Origin: Vanessa cardui
Lineage: Eukaryota; Arthropoda; Insecta; Lepidoptera; Nymphalidae
NCBI RefSeq assembly: GCF_905220365.1
Contig: NC_061141.1
Span: forward strand, 6,517,501 to 6,581,500
Direction: 5' to 3'
Length of the DNA: 64,000 bases
Shown here: one piece after another, positions 1 through 10,422 of the stretch
Layout of the letters: the number at the start of each line of letters is the position of its first letter
Numbering within the stretch: the first letter of the stretch is position 1
Notes under the pieces: generated by a model
Databases searched by the model: none
What the model saw: only the letters and a program-made list of their open reading frames with translations
Told to the model about the DNA's origin: nothing
Position numbers and translations under genes: made by a program

Positions 1-608
1 TGAAGTATTAAGAAAATCCAAATGGGATGACAAAGCACAAGTAGGAATTCTAGTGGGTTATAATGAAAACAGTTATCGAGTTCTATTAAATAATAGAATA
101 ATTAATGCCAGGCATGTACAGGAAGTCGAAGAAAATACTGAACTGATTTGCTCAGAAAAACAAGATGATGAAAAATAAAACGATTTCGAAAATGACCAAT
201 GTTTAGATGAAATAGGTAAAACTAATAATGAAAGTGATGAAAATGGTGTAGATTTAGATGAGACTTATTTTGATGATGCTTTAAAAGATCTTGTGACGAT
301 AATAAGGATATAGTAGTATCGGGAAAACGAAACCGAATTCCAGTTTCTAGATATGGTAATCCAGTTTCTCATTTTATATATGTTAACTATGTAGACAACT
401 CGGGTGCAATTGCAATTGCCAAATATGGTAATTTTACAAAAAATCAAAGCACATCGAATTGCAGTATCATTATATAAATGAACATTATGAGAAGAAAATA
501 ATTGATATTGTAAAAATTGACACAAAATTTAATTTGGCAGATATGTTAACTAAAAGTCTAGATAAAACAAAATTTTTGAAAAACAGATTAGAATTAAGAT
601 TAATTTAG
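1..608 (+). pseudogene. Ty1/copia polyprotein, 3' remnant with internal deletion
   Basis: Three pieces of a copia-type polyprotein can be read. Positions 2-175 give the region just after the integrase (motif GILVGYNENSYRVLL), ending at a TAA. Positions 310-410 give the linker before reverse transcriptase (KRNRIPVSRYGNP). Positions 450-608 give the extreme C terminus of RNase H (YHYINEHYEKK, then FNLADMLTKSLDK), closing at TAG. The whole reverse transcriptase and most of RNase H are missing between about 410 and 450, so this copy lost some 2 kb internally. The window edge cuts the 5' side. The last motif is the usual end of copia Pol and is followed directly by a purine tract and an LTR. Inactive. 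Confidence 0.8.
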
Positions 609-647
609 TTATGTGAAAGGTTATAAGATTATAAATTTAAGGAGGTG

Positions 648-897
648 TGTTGTAAATAAGTAAATTTATAATATTATTGCAGTGGTTTGTACAAGTGGCG
701 CCATCTATTTGTTATCACCATTATGCAACGTTCTCTTATGTTTTGTCTGTTTTTACTCTATGGTTGTAAAACAAAAAATCTAGCGCGTCACTCTCGTAAA
801 AAAGTAAGAATAAGAAATGTATCACTCAAGTAAAATAAAATTAAAGTTATTGAACTTTAATTTGCTCTTTCTTTATTTTGATCCAATCATCTCAACA
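648..897 (+). repeat. Probable copia 3' LTR
   Basis: The purine-rich tract GGAGGTG (641-647) follows the copia stop codon and is typical of a polypurine tract. The sequence then starts TGTTG and runs to CAACA at 897, a perfect 5-bp inverted terminal repeat enclosing 250 bp. Gypsy coding sequence begins immediately after 897, which supports this boundary. No second LTR copy is visible, so the limits are inferred from the tract, the TG...CA ends and the flanking reading frame. Confidence 0.55.
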
Positions 898-1941
898 GCC
901 CCAGTGCAAATACAACTAAAGGATCCAAGTAAGACTGTGTATAGACGTCCGTACCGCCTTACTCTTGACGAACGTCCCCTAATGCGAGCCCAATTCTTTT
1001 GGTTAAAAAGAAAGATAGAGATGTCCGAATGTATCCGACTACCGCGAAATTAATGACGATACTATACCCGACAGGTATGCTCTCCCACGCATTGAGGATC
1101 AGGCTACATGGTGGATGCTACTTTTCGATACTTGACGTGGCTTCCGGGTTCCATCAAATCCCTATGCACCCTGATTCCATTGAAACGACTGCCTTTATAA
1201 CACACGATGGCCAGAATGAGTTTTTGGCTATGCCCTTTGGTCTCCGAAATACTCCGGCTGTTTTTCAAGTGCAGTCATGGAGGCTTTAGGTGATTTAGCA
1301 AACTTATATGTGGTTGTCTACATGAATGACTTGCTAATTGTAGCTCGCAACCCAGAAGAAGCTCTCGAACGTCTTAAGAACGTCCTAGATGTCCTGACTG
1401 CGAAAGGCTTCTCTATGAAGTTGAAAAATGTTCCTTCCTTGAAACTAAAGTTGAGTACTTGGGTTACGAGGTTAGTCAAGGTGAAATCCGTCCTAATCCT
1501 AAAAAGATCTTAGCTTTAACATCTCTTCCTCCCCCAAAGACCGTGACTAACTTACGACAATTTATTGAGTTGGCATTTTACTTCCGACAGTCCATACCAA
1601 AGTTTTCACAAATAATGGCACTTTTATACGCTTTAACTACAGGAAATGATAAAATTCATTGGAAACCAAAACACGAAGAAGTGAGGCCACAAATAATTCA
1701 AGCGCTGACTAGTGAACCAGTACTGACCATTTTCAACCCCGAATGTGAAACAGAATTACATGATGACGCGAGTGCAATTGGTTATGGTGCAGTCTTGCTG
1801 CAGAGAATTGATGGTAAAAACCACGCTGTGGCTTACTACAGCCGACGTACGACAGCCGCTGAGTCAAAGTATCCTTCATACGAGCTGGAAACTCTTGCGG
1901 TCTTCAACGCGGTTAAACACTTCCGTCATATATATATTTTG
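898..1941 (+). pseudogene. Ty3/gypsy reverse transcriptase-RNase H fragment
   Basis: Successive frames give a gypsy-type pol segment. RT motifs are VYRRPYRL (about 935), FSILDVASGFHQIPM (1120-1165), FLAMPFGL (1222-1245) and an active-site-like VYMNDLL (1318-1338), where YMND replaces the usual YxDD. The connection region is LGYEVSQGEIRPNP (1461-1500), and RNase H gives YSRRTTAAESKYPSYELE (1840-1890). At least two frame changes are needed (near 1270 and 1450). The sequence stops abruptly at VKHFRHIY (1941), where a reversed BEL/Pao fragment begins. Both the protease side and the integrase side are absent. A dead fragment; RT function would be lost even without the frameshifts. Confidence 0.85.
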
Positions 1942-1973
1942 AAAAATGAAAGACGGCATCGTCTTTCATTTTT
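1942..1973. repeat. Perfect 14-bp inverted repeat at a chimeric junction
   Basis: The arm AAAAATGAAAGACG (1942-1955) is the exact reverse complement of 1960-1973, with a 4-nt GCAT loop. It lies exactly where gypsy sequence changes to reversed BEL/Pao sequence. Confidence 0.85.
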
Positions 1974-2838
1974 ATCAATCTTACCTGCGTTTACATTTTC
2001 TAAGACTGTACCGCGCTGGCGAAGGTAAGAATAAAATTCTTCCAGCGAGGATGAATCCAAGTCACTTTTAAATTCTTCCCATTTACGCGCTGTTACACTG
2101 TCGAGCTTCCCCAAGGCCATATAAATTATTAAAGTGTCCCACTTATCAGTAGGTTCGCCTAAAGAATTTAAAGCGTTTAAGTTTTTAGATAAAGTATCAA
2201 TTAACTCATGTATACCGTGCTCACTTTCTTTACGTAGCTGTGGAATTGAAAACAATCCTTTAATGTGTTCATTTATTAAGAGACGCTTGTTGTCATACCA
2301 TTGACATAAAAGATTCCATACTATTGAATATTTTTTCGAAGACACAGTAATAGAAGATATGACAGAACCAGCAGATCCGTCTGAGTACGATTTTACATAA
2401 TGAAATTTGTTTATATCATCTATCGAATAATTTGTATGAATAAGTGAGATATATGTATCCCTAAAGACAGCCACTGAAAACCACTTCATTAAGCTATTGC
2501 GACCCTTATTTGGATTATTGGACGCATTTTCTTCTTTATCTTTGTTTTCAAATACTCCAACATAGACTGAGCCTTGGCAATTAAATTATAAAATCAGTTC
2601 TCCCTTGCATTGCGTTCCTCTAGCTGCTTTGACTTATCATCTTCTAATAATTTTATCTGTGTTTGTATATCCTCAAAACAGCTTGTAAGGTCACGCAACT
2701 TGTCACATCTTAAAGTCCGTTTAATTGTACCGCATTAAGTTCTTTACATTCCATTAACGGTGTTAAATATTTATCAAAAAGATTTAATCTACCTCTAATA
2801 ATTGCTCTTTGTTTACCAAGATCCTTTAACTTACTCAT
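1942..2838 (-). pseudogene. BEL/Pao Gag-like (DUF1759-type) N-terminal fragment
   Basis: On the minus strand an ATG at 2838 opens a frame (MSKLKDLGKQRAIIRGRLN). This is the usual N terminus of BEL/Pao Gag with a basic coiled start. A frameshift near 2715 leads to a glutamate/lysine-rich coiled segment, and from 2489 down to about 1985 a DUF1759-like core is open: INKFHYVKSYSDGSA, YDNKRLLINEHIKGLFSIP, EHGIHELIDTLSKNLNAL, KWEEFKSD. The fragment ends at a chimeric junction with gypsy RNase H at 1941/1942. It stands in the right orientation and order with the primer-binding site and LTR at 3209-3467, so this is the 5' end of one minus-strand BEL/Pao element that lost its pol. Confidence 0.8.
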
Positions 2839-3208
2839 TTTAAGGGCGAAAACAACGCACAATTAATTATTGTATGTGACTGTGTACTTTACGTGAATCC
2901 CATTACGAACCGGTTTCGCAGCCGGCCCATCTCTGACAATACGCTTGCAATTGTACGTAGGAGCGAGATTCTGCGACACGCGCCATGATTTTACAACCAA
3001 TTCCGGATTGAAATATGAGTTGGCTTAAAATATTCTCGTCTACCGTTTTCACACAAATCTAATTAAAAAAGGATTTATTTATGAAGAATTGAAGACGTAT
3101 TTTCCTCGGATTGATGGTTGCAGCTGGATGCTGGCGATGTCCTAGAGGGCGAATAGTCTTGGCTTCGTTTTTCGATAGGTGTTACGGTATGTGGATTGTT
3201 CGGTGAAG

Positions 3209-3227
3209 AATCACGTCGGGGTCACCA
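3209..3227 (-). other. Primer-binding site matching tRNA-Trp
   Basis: Read on the minus strand this is TGGTGACCCCGACGTGATT. It starts with TGG and is identical over 18 bases to the tRNA-Trp primer site known from avian retroviruses. It lies between the putative LTR and the Gag start of the reversed BEL/Pao element, as a primer-binding site should. Confidence 0.75.
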
Positions 3228-3229
3228 AA

Positions 3230-3467
3230 TGATCGCGCCAATGATTCATTTAGAGATAATGAGAAGAATATCTTGCTTTTGAATAATTAATTTAATTATG
3301 AGATATAATATTTTTTATATAATAATTTTGAGTATAGTTTTACGTTCGAATCTACAAGCGCAATATTTTTTCTTCTAAAAAATGACGTCTCGCCGTAATG
3401 AATGTGATACATGGCATGGCATTAAAACCAAGGAGGTTTTAATGTCATGCCATGTATGGCTCGAACA
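3230..3467 (-). repeat. Probable 5' LTR of the reversed BEL/Pao element
   Basis: On the minus strand the segment begins TGTTCGAGCC (3467 downward) and ends GCGCGATCA (3230), giving TG...CA termini. It is separated by two bases from the tRNA-Trp primer site. No second copy exists in the window, so the outer limit is inferred from the TG dinucleotide. It contains the 22-bp hairpin described separately. Confidence 0.5.
3408..3456. repeat. 22-bp inverted repeat, 5-nt loop
   Basis: Left arm 3408-3429 and right arm 3435-3456 pair over 22 bases with one mismatch around the loop AAGGA. The arms contain the self-complementary run CATGGCATG. It lies at the start of the putative BEL/Pao LTR. Confidence 0.85.
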
Positions 3468-3526
3468 ATAGCAGTTAATCATAGTTATTTTAACAAAAAT
3501 ATTTTTTGTCACCTAAGTTAATAGTA

Positions 3527-4006
3527 GGGGAGCCCAAGAGGGGATTTTGGGATTTACTCAAGCGCGACAGATTACTATACAGGTACCTTGTACCCCATTA
3601 AAATACCTCCACCAAGTATAAGCCCTGTATATGTGGTCGTGCGTCAACGATAAAGGATCAGATTACTAAAAAAATTGATCATCTGAAATTCTCGAGTGCT
3701 AATGTGCTAAAAAGTTATATATTCCACTAATCTGACAATTTTCGATTGACGATAAGAAGTAGGTGGGTTACAAACTTGTAAAAAAAAACGTCAATTTGAC
3801 TTTCTCGAGCGTGGCTAATTTTTTTTTTTTAATTTGAAGGAAATAATTCAACGTTCACGAAAAAAAACATATAATAGCCGTAGACTTTGAGAAAGTTCTT
3901 TGTTTCCCCATAACTCCTATGACGTTATCACTGTGCCATATAGATGGCTCGATAAATAAGACTGATAAGTCAGTACTCAGTCTGACTAGAAACACTAGTC
4001 GAAGAT
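3527..4006. other. Non-coding stretch, possible TE terminus or MITE
   Basis: No gene is visible. The left edge is TA followed by GGGGAGCCCAAGAGGGGA, which resembles the start of a TIR DNA transposon inserted at TA. No matching inverted end is found. The rest is AT-rich with runs of T and A. It could equally be the 5' flank of the repeat-associated gene that follows. Confidence 0.3.
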
Positions 4007-4982
4007 ATGGAGCAACCGCCATACCAAATTGATCTTTCAATTGTAGATGGCTTCTTTTTTTTGAATACTTTCAAAGAAATGCCTCGTACTTTTGGCAGTG
4101 TGTCAAAAAGAATATTGCAATGCCTAATTAATAACCCAGCAAGCAGAATTGTCATTGTATTTGATCGCTGCTTCACACCCTCTATCAAAGATTACGAGCA
4201 TTTTATTAGAGCATTCTATTCTATTAGACGACAAGGAATTCCATATCACCGGTCCTCAACAAATGAGAACAGCAGATTTTACAAAAAAAATTGAAAAATC
4301 TAAACTTTAAGCATTTTTAAGTATTTCATCGATCATTGGGCTGATCAGGAGATGGCAGCGATTATCAGTAGTAAGGTTATTTACATTATACACGATTTGT
4401 GTTATAAATATTCTGTAACCGATTATAAAGTAACGCGTATCATAAATTATGAGTTGTCTTGCCCTGACCACGAAGAAGCGGACACAAAGATAACATTTCT
4501 TGCTTGCCAACAAAAAGAAGATTCTACTATTATTATCAGAACATCGGATACTGATATTTTGGTGATCATGTTGGCAAATATGGAACACCTGCAAGCAGCA
4601 ATAGAAATCTGGGTGGATCTTGGAATTGGCAATGCCCACCGATACATCGACATATCCGCTCTCTACAATAAACTTGGCCCAAAAATTTCGAAGGCACTTC
4701 CAGGCTTGTATGCATTCACTGGTTGTGATTTTAACCTTGCATTGTACCGAAGAGGGAAAAAGAAACATTTACAGTTTCTGATGGCTGCTAAAACTTTTCA
4801 AAATGCATTTGTGGATTTGGGATCAAATGGGCACAATGTGCAGAATTCGATATGCAGATATTATTATTCATGAATCAAAATTTTGTTTAATATTCTCATG
4901 ATTTCTTGATACAGATCCACAATCTGAGAGTGAAATCGAGCCACCGGAGGAAGATGATTCTACCGACGAAGATGTTGATTAA
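4007..4982 (+). pseudogene. Repeat-associated FEN1/PIN-like nuclease-family pseudogene
   Basis: Two open pieces (4007-4294 and 4352-4873) and a short acidic tail (about 4913-4982, EPPEEDDSTDEDVD then TAA) form one decayed protein. The N piece holds IVFDRCFTPSIKDYEH, comparable with the VFDGxxPxxK motif of FEN1-type nucleases. The C piece holds HEEADTKITFLAC, RTSDTDILVIML and AFTGCDF, matching in order the EAEAQ, DxDxL and LGCDY acidic motifs of FEN1/XPG. Similar proteins are common multi-copy genes in arthropod and cnidarian genomes, usually unnamed. The pieces are out of frame and separated by a TAA-containing gap near 4294-4351. An AG acceptor just before 4912 may mark a real intron. The nuclease assignment is inference from motif order. 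Confidence 0.5.
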
Positions 4983-6257
4983 AAAAAAAAATTCTCAAAA
5001 AAAATTATGTTCAAGGCAATCACCCACTGAACTTCAAGATATTACAGCCAGAGTCTTTAAACAAATCAATAAAGGAAAAGTTGAAATCCTTAATGAATTT
5101 CATCATAAAAATTCCATTTCCCACTTAATTTATATCGGTGTTGCTAGAACAATGCCTCGATTTGGCATTTTCTAAAATTTGAATTAATAAATAAATTACA
5201 TTTATTTTAAAGGTGCATTAAAACAATTATTAAAATAAGATTTTAATCATCTAATTCGTTTCCTGAATTTGATTGGAAGTCATTTCACATCGTTTCAGAT
5301 TAATTTATTAGCTGTCTTCCAGTTTAAAGGTTAGTTTTTTGATGAAGGTGTCTTTGCCTCATTTGGCTTTTCTTTATTTTAATAATGATTCCATAATTAT
5401 TTCCTTGATTTAATTATGGACATAATTCCTTTTTCATGAAGGGTATTTTGGTAGTGATACTGGTCACACTCGCTAACCTTTCGAAGGTTCATGAACTTTC
5501 GATTTCGTTCTTTTTGGAACTATCAGCTTGACACCGAATCCAAACTTTTAATTCGATATACTGAAAATATCGAATATATGTTAATAATGAAGTTTTGAAG
5601 TTTGACAGAACTTTATATCATTTTTACCGACTCATAAAAAATTTGACCCTTTGAAATGGTTCTCCGGAGTTGAAATCGTCAATTTGAGTAAGCAGGACTT
5701 TGAACCTCCAGAAAGAGGTTTTTTTAACCGGATTTACCCACCACGTGGACTTCTTGAACGGAAATATTAAGAGTGAACGGCTGCAGTTTCCTGATTGAGT
5801 GTGTCCAGATAGCGGCTGGTGCAACTCCAAGGACGGCAGGCCTGTTCCATTAACCGTTAGCAATGTCCACGTGTGGCTGGTAACTTTGGTGATGTACCCC
5901 TTTTAATTATTATATATATTTCGTTTACACCGGTCTGGCGAACGGGGTATTCCATCATACAATATCAAATAATATATTCGTCAGTGGCACCTAATTTTCA
6001 ACCTTAAATTTTTGATTACAATACATTGAATTTTCAAACCCGCCTTTTATTCCAAGTGACCCACGCTGAGTCTAGCTGGCATATTTTTTTTTCGTGTTAT
6101 ACAGTGTAACCAATAGCAGTAATTGAGTAGTAATAACATTCGGGGTTTAATTTACACTAAATTTTATTCAGGAAATCTCTAGTTATTTGTTGTAAATTAA
6201 ACTACTTATAACATAATTTCTTTTCTTTCTTTTTTTTACCCACGCAGAAAGGCAGCA
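4983..6257. other. No recognisable gene
   Basis: An AT-rich stretch. A short open frame at 4906-5175 overlaps the tail of the previous pseudogene and shows no family motif. Positions 5640-5890 are more GC-rich (CCGGAGTTG, CCACGTGGAC, GGACGGCAGGCC) and may be a decayed repeat, but I cannot name it. Confidence 0.5.
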
Positions 6258-6662
6258 ATGCTTAAGGACTATTTTCTGCCAACATTAATAGAACATCCCG
6301 CCTACAGTTCACACACATGGGTTCAGCAAGATGGCGCCACACCACACACTGTTAGAGAAACCATGGCGCTTCTTCGTGATTTCTTCCCTAGAAAAATGAT
6401 TAGCCGTTTTGGTGACCTCCCCTGGCCGCCCAGGTCACCGGATCTAACTCTCATGGACTTTTTTCTCTGGGGTTACCTCAAAAGTAAAGTATATAAAACA
6501 AAACCGGCGACTATTTCAGCCCTAAAAGAAAATATCGTTCGCGAGATTGATGGCATCCCGACGTCGCTTCTCCGGCGAGTGGCGCGAAATACGGAGATCA
6601 GGTTTGAAGAGAGTGTGCGACGTGACGGTCAACATTTAGATGACATAATTTTAAAAAAATAA
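6258..6662 (+). pseudogene. Tc1/mariner (IS630)-type transposase, C-terminal part
   Basis: The 134-codon frame carries the second and third catalytic motifs of an IS630-Tc1-mariner transposase: WVQQDGATPHTV, then PPRSPDLTLMDFFLWGYLKSKVY. About 40 residues separate the two catalytic aspartates (QD to MD), longer than the 34 of typical mariners and closer to rosa-like (DD41D) groups. The N-terminal helix-turn-helix and the first catalytic aspartate are missing. A pyrimidine tract and CAG just upstream (6225-6246) look like a splice acceptor, so the frame may be a last exon whose earlier exons were lost. No terminal inverted repeats were found. Non-functional alone. Confidence 0.8.
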
Positions 6663-6759
6663 AATCCGCATTTCTCTTCTTCAAAATATTTTTATAATAA
6701 ATTTATATCCTATGTAGTTTTTTTTTTAATTAAATTTGAAAACCTAATTCTGCCACCGG

Positions 6760-7520
6760 ACTAAAAATATGATACCGTGTATGATGGATGGTAAATGTTC
6801 AAAACGATATCCACGGACATTAAAATCGGAATCAAGAAACAATTACGGATATCCATTGTATAGTCGACGATCGACAGCAGACAATGGTAGTTCAACAATG
6901 GTCAAATAGATACCTAATCGTTGGATTGTTCCATATTCACCCATTTTATCATATTGAAGCACACATAAACGTTGAATATTGCTATTCAGTGAAATCTTTT
7001 AAATACATTTATTTGCAAATATGTAACCAAATGTGATTGGAATTGGTACAGAGAATTCCAATGATACCCAAAACCATATGGGCCGCTATGTTAGTGGTAA
7101 TGAAGCAGATTGGCGAATATTTTCTTTTCCTATTCATGAGAGACACCGGTCTGTTGTTCACTTAGCTGTGCAGTTAGAAAATGTGTATTTTATAGCACAT
7201 AACGCAGTACAAAGAGCTGCTCAGCCACCATCTACCACATGGTTAATGTAGCAGTAATAGTTTTTTTTAGACATACCAAAACGATGATTTTGCACAAACA
7301 TTGCTATATTCTGAAATGCCTAAATACTATGTACTTGAAATTGGATTCTCAAGGAGATTTATACGACGGAAACAAGGAAAACCAGTTCCAGAATACCCGG
7401 ATGTGTATTCCACCGATGCGATTCATCGAATTTACTCAGTGCGTCCAAACAATTACGAAAGTTTTTATTTAGGACTGCTATTAGTCAATGTACGTGTCCC
7501 AATATTTACGACCTATTGAT
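6760..7520 (+). pseudogene. Helitron Rep/helicase polyprotein, middle fragment
   Basis: Broken frames follow the usual order of Helitron polyproteins between the Rep and helicase domains: PCMMDGKCSKRYPRTLKSE (about 6775-6840), YGYPLYSRRSTADNG (6848-6890), NRWIVPYSPIL (6920-6950), HMGRYVSGNEADWRIFSFPIHERH (7077-7145), VVHLAVQLE, then LLYSEMPKYYVLE, RRKQGKPVPEYPDVYSTDAIHRIYSV and YLGLLLVNV (7300-7490). Several frameshifts and stops occur. The stretch around 6998-7035, where the second catalytic tyrosine motif should be, is scrambled. This portion normally lies downstream of the N-terminal segment now found at 8190-9305, so either two fragments met here or the copy was rearranged. Confidence 0.8.
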
Positions 7521-8189
7521 AGTTACATAATTGTATGGATTTTACAGAAAAGCCTGTGACCTAAGTCAGCGACTCGCCGGGCCATAAACATCGTAAAATA
7601 AGCAGACGAAGCCTGCTTAGAGGACTGCTGATTTCAGTGGCCAAAATTTTTGAACATTATAACAAAACAACAAAATATGAACAATATCCATTAATTATTA
7701 TGAAATAATTGTTAAAAAACATTTAGAAAATGAGAGAATGAAGAATATTTTATTCATAATAAGCAATACAAACGGCTCAGACATAGAAATTGTAAATAAT
7801 GTAGTAATTATGAACCAACTAAAATAAAACCAAGAATAATATTTATTAGCTAGACACGAAAAGCAGGATATTGAAATATAGAACAATGCAAACAGCAACT
7901 CAGATATTGCTTATGTCGCCACTGATTTGGAGAAAGTGATTATCATCATCATATCATCGAATGGATGCATTTGAAACCGTAATGTTTTGTCCTAGAGTAA
8001 ATATTAAATTGAATATGTAATGTAAAATGAGTATCTAATGAAAGCTTTGTGACATTAGGTGGTAAAAAAACAACTCGTCCTTTCAAACATACTCTGCTTT
8101 TTGGCATGAAGTTATTTCTGGACGTAAATGGATGATATAACAAGTCCGAAACCTTCACTGAGAGGGAATTACGTCTCACATCTGATCGC
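7521..8189. other. No gene seen; AT-rich spacer between Helitron pieces
   Basis: Only spurious short frames. It contains a small hairpin near 7600 (AAGCAG...CTGCTT) and degenerate sequence that may be old Helitron. Confidence 0.45.
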
Positions 8190-9305
8190 GACGGGCATGT
8201 ACTGTCCCGTGAGTCGATCGAATGAGCTGATCGGGAACGGCATGTACTACGCAATAATAATATACGCGCGAGTCATATTCAATCTCGAGAATCTGAAACA
8301 TTTACTCAATATGAAGACCGTTTGACAAATGATGAACATGAGCACGAACAACATGTATGGACGCGAATATTATTCATAATTCATTGAGACAAGAACGTAT
8401 TAATAAGTTTGTCTAATGAAAGATTTAGAATTGAAAATATTCGCACTCTTGAAACGAATAGCGAGAGGCACGTCTTACTATAGACAGATATCGACATAGT
8501 CTTAATTACTTAGATGTAAACATAAAAGATAAATCTACGAATTCGGTGGTATGGCATCAAGGTTACCATTTGATAAGATACCTTTTTTTGTGAAGACCAA
8601 CTTAATTTTCTTCAAATATATTTTGTACCAGACTACAACGAACAGTCGAATATAAAAAATCAATATTTCCCGAATTTAAATACTGAACTCATTTCTCAAC
8701 TTTATGCATGCAGTTTTAAATCGGCATTAGAAGCTTTTCCTCAAGATGGTGATAATAATTATAAAATTGTTATACATCCCGATACGCATCCAACTCAGTA
8801 TCACCGTAGGCATTATAACGCTCCATTCACGAATGAAGTTGCTGTAGTATTGGTCGACCAGGAATGTGATAGGCGTGATATCGTTATCCGTACCAGAGAT
8901 AATCGTTTGCAATGTATTTACGAAACCTACAGGGCTTACGACAGTTTGCAATATCCTTTAATATAATATTAAATAATCCAATCCTGTCCGGAGGAAGATG
9001 ATTATTATTTTGCTTTACACCAAACTTATCCGCGTTCAAGCGTCCAATTATAACAAAAATATGTCGTGCCTTCAATTTATTATTTTATTATTGTTTTTAT
9101 TATTGTTACGACTTGCAAGTGAGAAGGAATAGATTTTATACTTTCAATGTTTTCGTGGCTTATTCAATCAGTTTATTGTTGACATGTACGAAAAAATGAA
9201 GCCGAAAGATTAGTTTATATACGATCTAATCAAAGGCAGCAGCGCGCTAAAGAATACGTGCACCTTCGCAACGCCATGCAGCAAGATAATGATACAGTGA
9301 ATGTG
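8190..9305 (+). pseudogene. Helitron polyprotein N-terminal (Helitron_like_N) fragment
   Basis: Degenerate reading gives a repetitive basic N terminus typical of insect Helitrons (RESETFTQYEDRLTNDEHEHEQ, about 8285-8350). There follow YKIVIHPDTHPTQYHRRHYNAPFTNEVAVVLVDQECDRRDIVIRTRDNRLQ (8757-8920), YRAYDSLQYPL (8930-8960) and VYIRSNQRQQRAKEYVHLRNAM (about 9210-9280). The 8757-8960 block is the strongest, a conserved segment before the Rep domain. It is interrupted by stops and a low-complexity TTATTATT insertion near 9080-9110. The Rep catalytic motifs lie beyond the break and are absent. Confidence 0.75.
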
Positions 9306-9451
9306 GGAACGCGAGTGAGTGAGAATATATAAGAGTGAGGGAGAGAGATCTATGAAGGTGTAAGCGAGAGGAAAGAAAGAGAAAGAAGTTTCTTTCAACC
9401 CCAGATCGCACAAATTGGGGGCTCGTCCGGGGTCTTATAAAAAAAGAGAAG

Positions 9452-9482
9452 TTTTCGCCCCACTAAGTAAGTGGGGCGAAAA
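9452..9482. repeat. Perfect 13-bp hairpin before LINE ORF1
   Basis: TTTTCGCCCCACT (9452-9464) is the exact reverse complement of 9470-9482, with loop AAGTA. It overlaps the first codons of the LINE ORF1 frame. Confidence 0.85.
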
Positions 9483-9839
9483 AAAAGAGAACGTCTCGAA
9501 GATGAGGAGAAGATATCGGAATTATCCTTAGCTAAGGAGATGAAGCTTCTCAGGATGGAGTTAATATCTGTCACGCGGGAGATGACTTCATTCAGGTTAG
9601 AATTAGCAAGAATGTACGAAAATATGGTTGAATTCAAGAGGGTTGATAATGTGGAAGAGCGCATGACCTCTTTAGAAGAAAAATTCTCCAGTTCTAGTGT
9701 CAGCAAAGACGACAATTTACTTGATATTATCATACAGTTGAAAGCAGACATCAGTGACAGAGAACAAAATTTACTATTAAATGATGTACAAATATCGGGT
9801 GCGGCAGAATGGAGTGGAGAGAATGTTATGCATCTAACG
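9471..9839 (+). pseudogene. LINE ORF1 protein, N-terminal half (split by hAT insertion)
   Basis: The frame encodes a lysine/glutamate-rich coiled coil (MKLLRMELISVTREMTSFRLELARMYENM), a second coiled segment and the signature REQNLLLNDVQISGAAE. This is the RRM-like region entry of the L1/CR1-type ORF1 proteins (Transposase_22-like) common in Lepidoptera. The same frame resumes exactly at 12427 after the hAT element. ORF1 proteins bind element RNA as trimers in ribonucleoprotein particles. The upstream start is uncertain because the frame is open into the hairpin at 9452-9482. Confidence 0.75.
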
Positions 9840-9854
9840 CAGTGGTTCTTAACC
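9840..9854 (+). repeat. hAT left terminal inverted repeat
   Basis: CAGTGGTTCTTAACC; preceded by the target duplication at 9832-9839. Confidence 0.95.
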
Positions 9855-10110
9855 GGTGGTCCGCGGACCACAGGTGGTCCCTGGAGGCATTCCAAGTGGT
9901 CCGCGAAGCCATCCTAATAATATGTGACGTGACGTCATGAGTCGAGTCGAAACAACGCGAGCCGCGCGCGGCACGAGTCCGAAGGCGAAACGCGGTGCAC
10001 GAGAGCGGGGGTGGCGGTTTCGTTCCATTCGTTCTTTGTTTTAGCGGCGCGGGTTGCCGATCGTCACTTGTAGCGTCGACGTTGTAATGAGCGGTAGTGA
10101 TTTATTATAG

Positions 10111-10418
10111 GTAAGTAAAATAAATATTATTTGTTTGGTTTATGTCACACAACTAGCTATTGCGGATTACTAATTTTACTTTATTTTCGTCACGTTGCTT
10201 GGTATAATTGAGCAGATTATGATGTATATGTAAATATAGGTACCTACTTAATAATACCGTCGTATTTGGGCTCATTTGATACGTCTTGAGCAGTAGATAC
10301 TTTAACCGTCATTCCAACAGCTGGCCATAGACCTCACAAATAAAAGCTTATCAAAACAACACATTTTTATTATCAGATCTTATACCTGTCCATATTATCG
10401 CTAAAACTTCGTTTTCAG
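10111..10418 (+). other. Predicted 5' UTR intron of the hAT gene
   Basis: A consensus donor GTAAGT at 10111 and an acceptor TCGTTTTCAG ending at 10418, four bases before the start codon at 10423. The sequence upstream of the donor (9940-10110) is markedly GC-rich and may act as the promoter. Confidence 0.6.
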
Positions 10419-10422
10419 AAAA

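Noticed and set aside
5624..5863. 79-codon minus-strand frame in a GC-richer patch
   Set aside because: No recognisable motif; more likely part of an unidentified repeat.
7596..7620. Hairpin near a Helitron fragment as a Helitron 3' terminus
   Set aside because: Stem of only six bases and no CTAG-type end after it.
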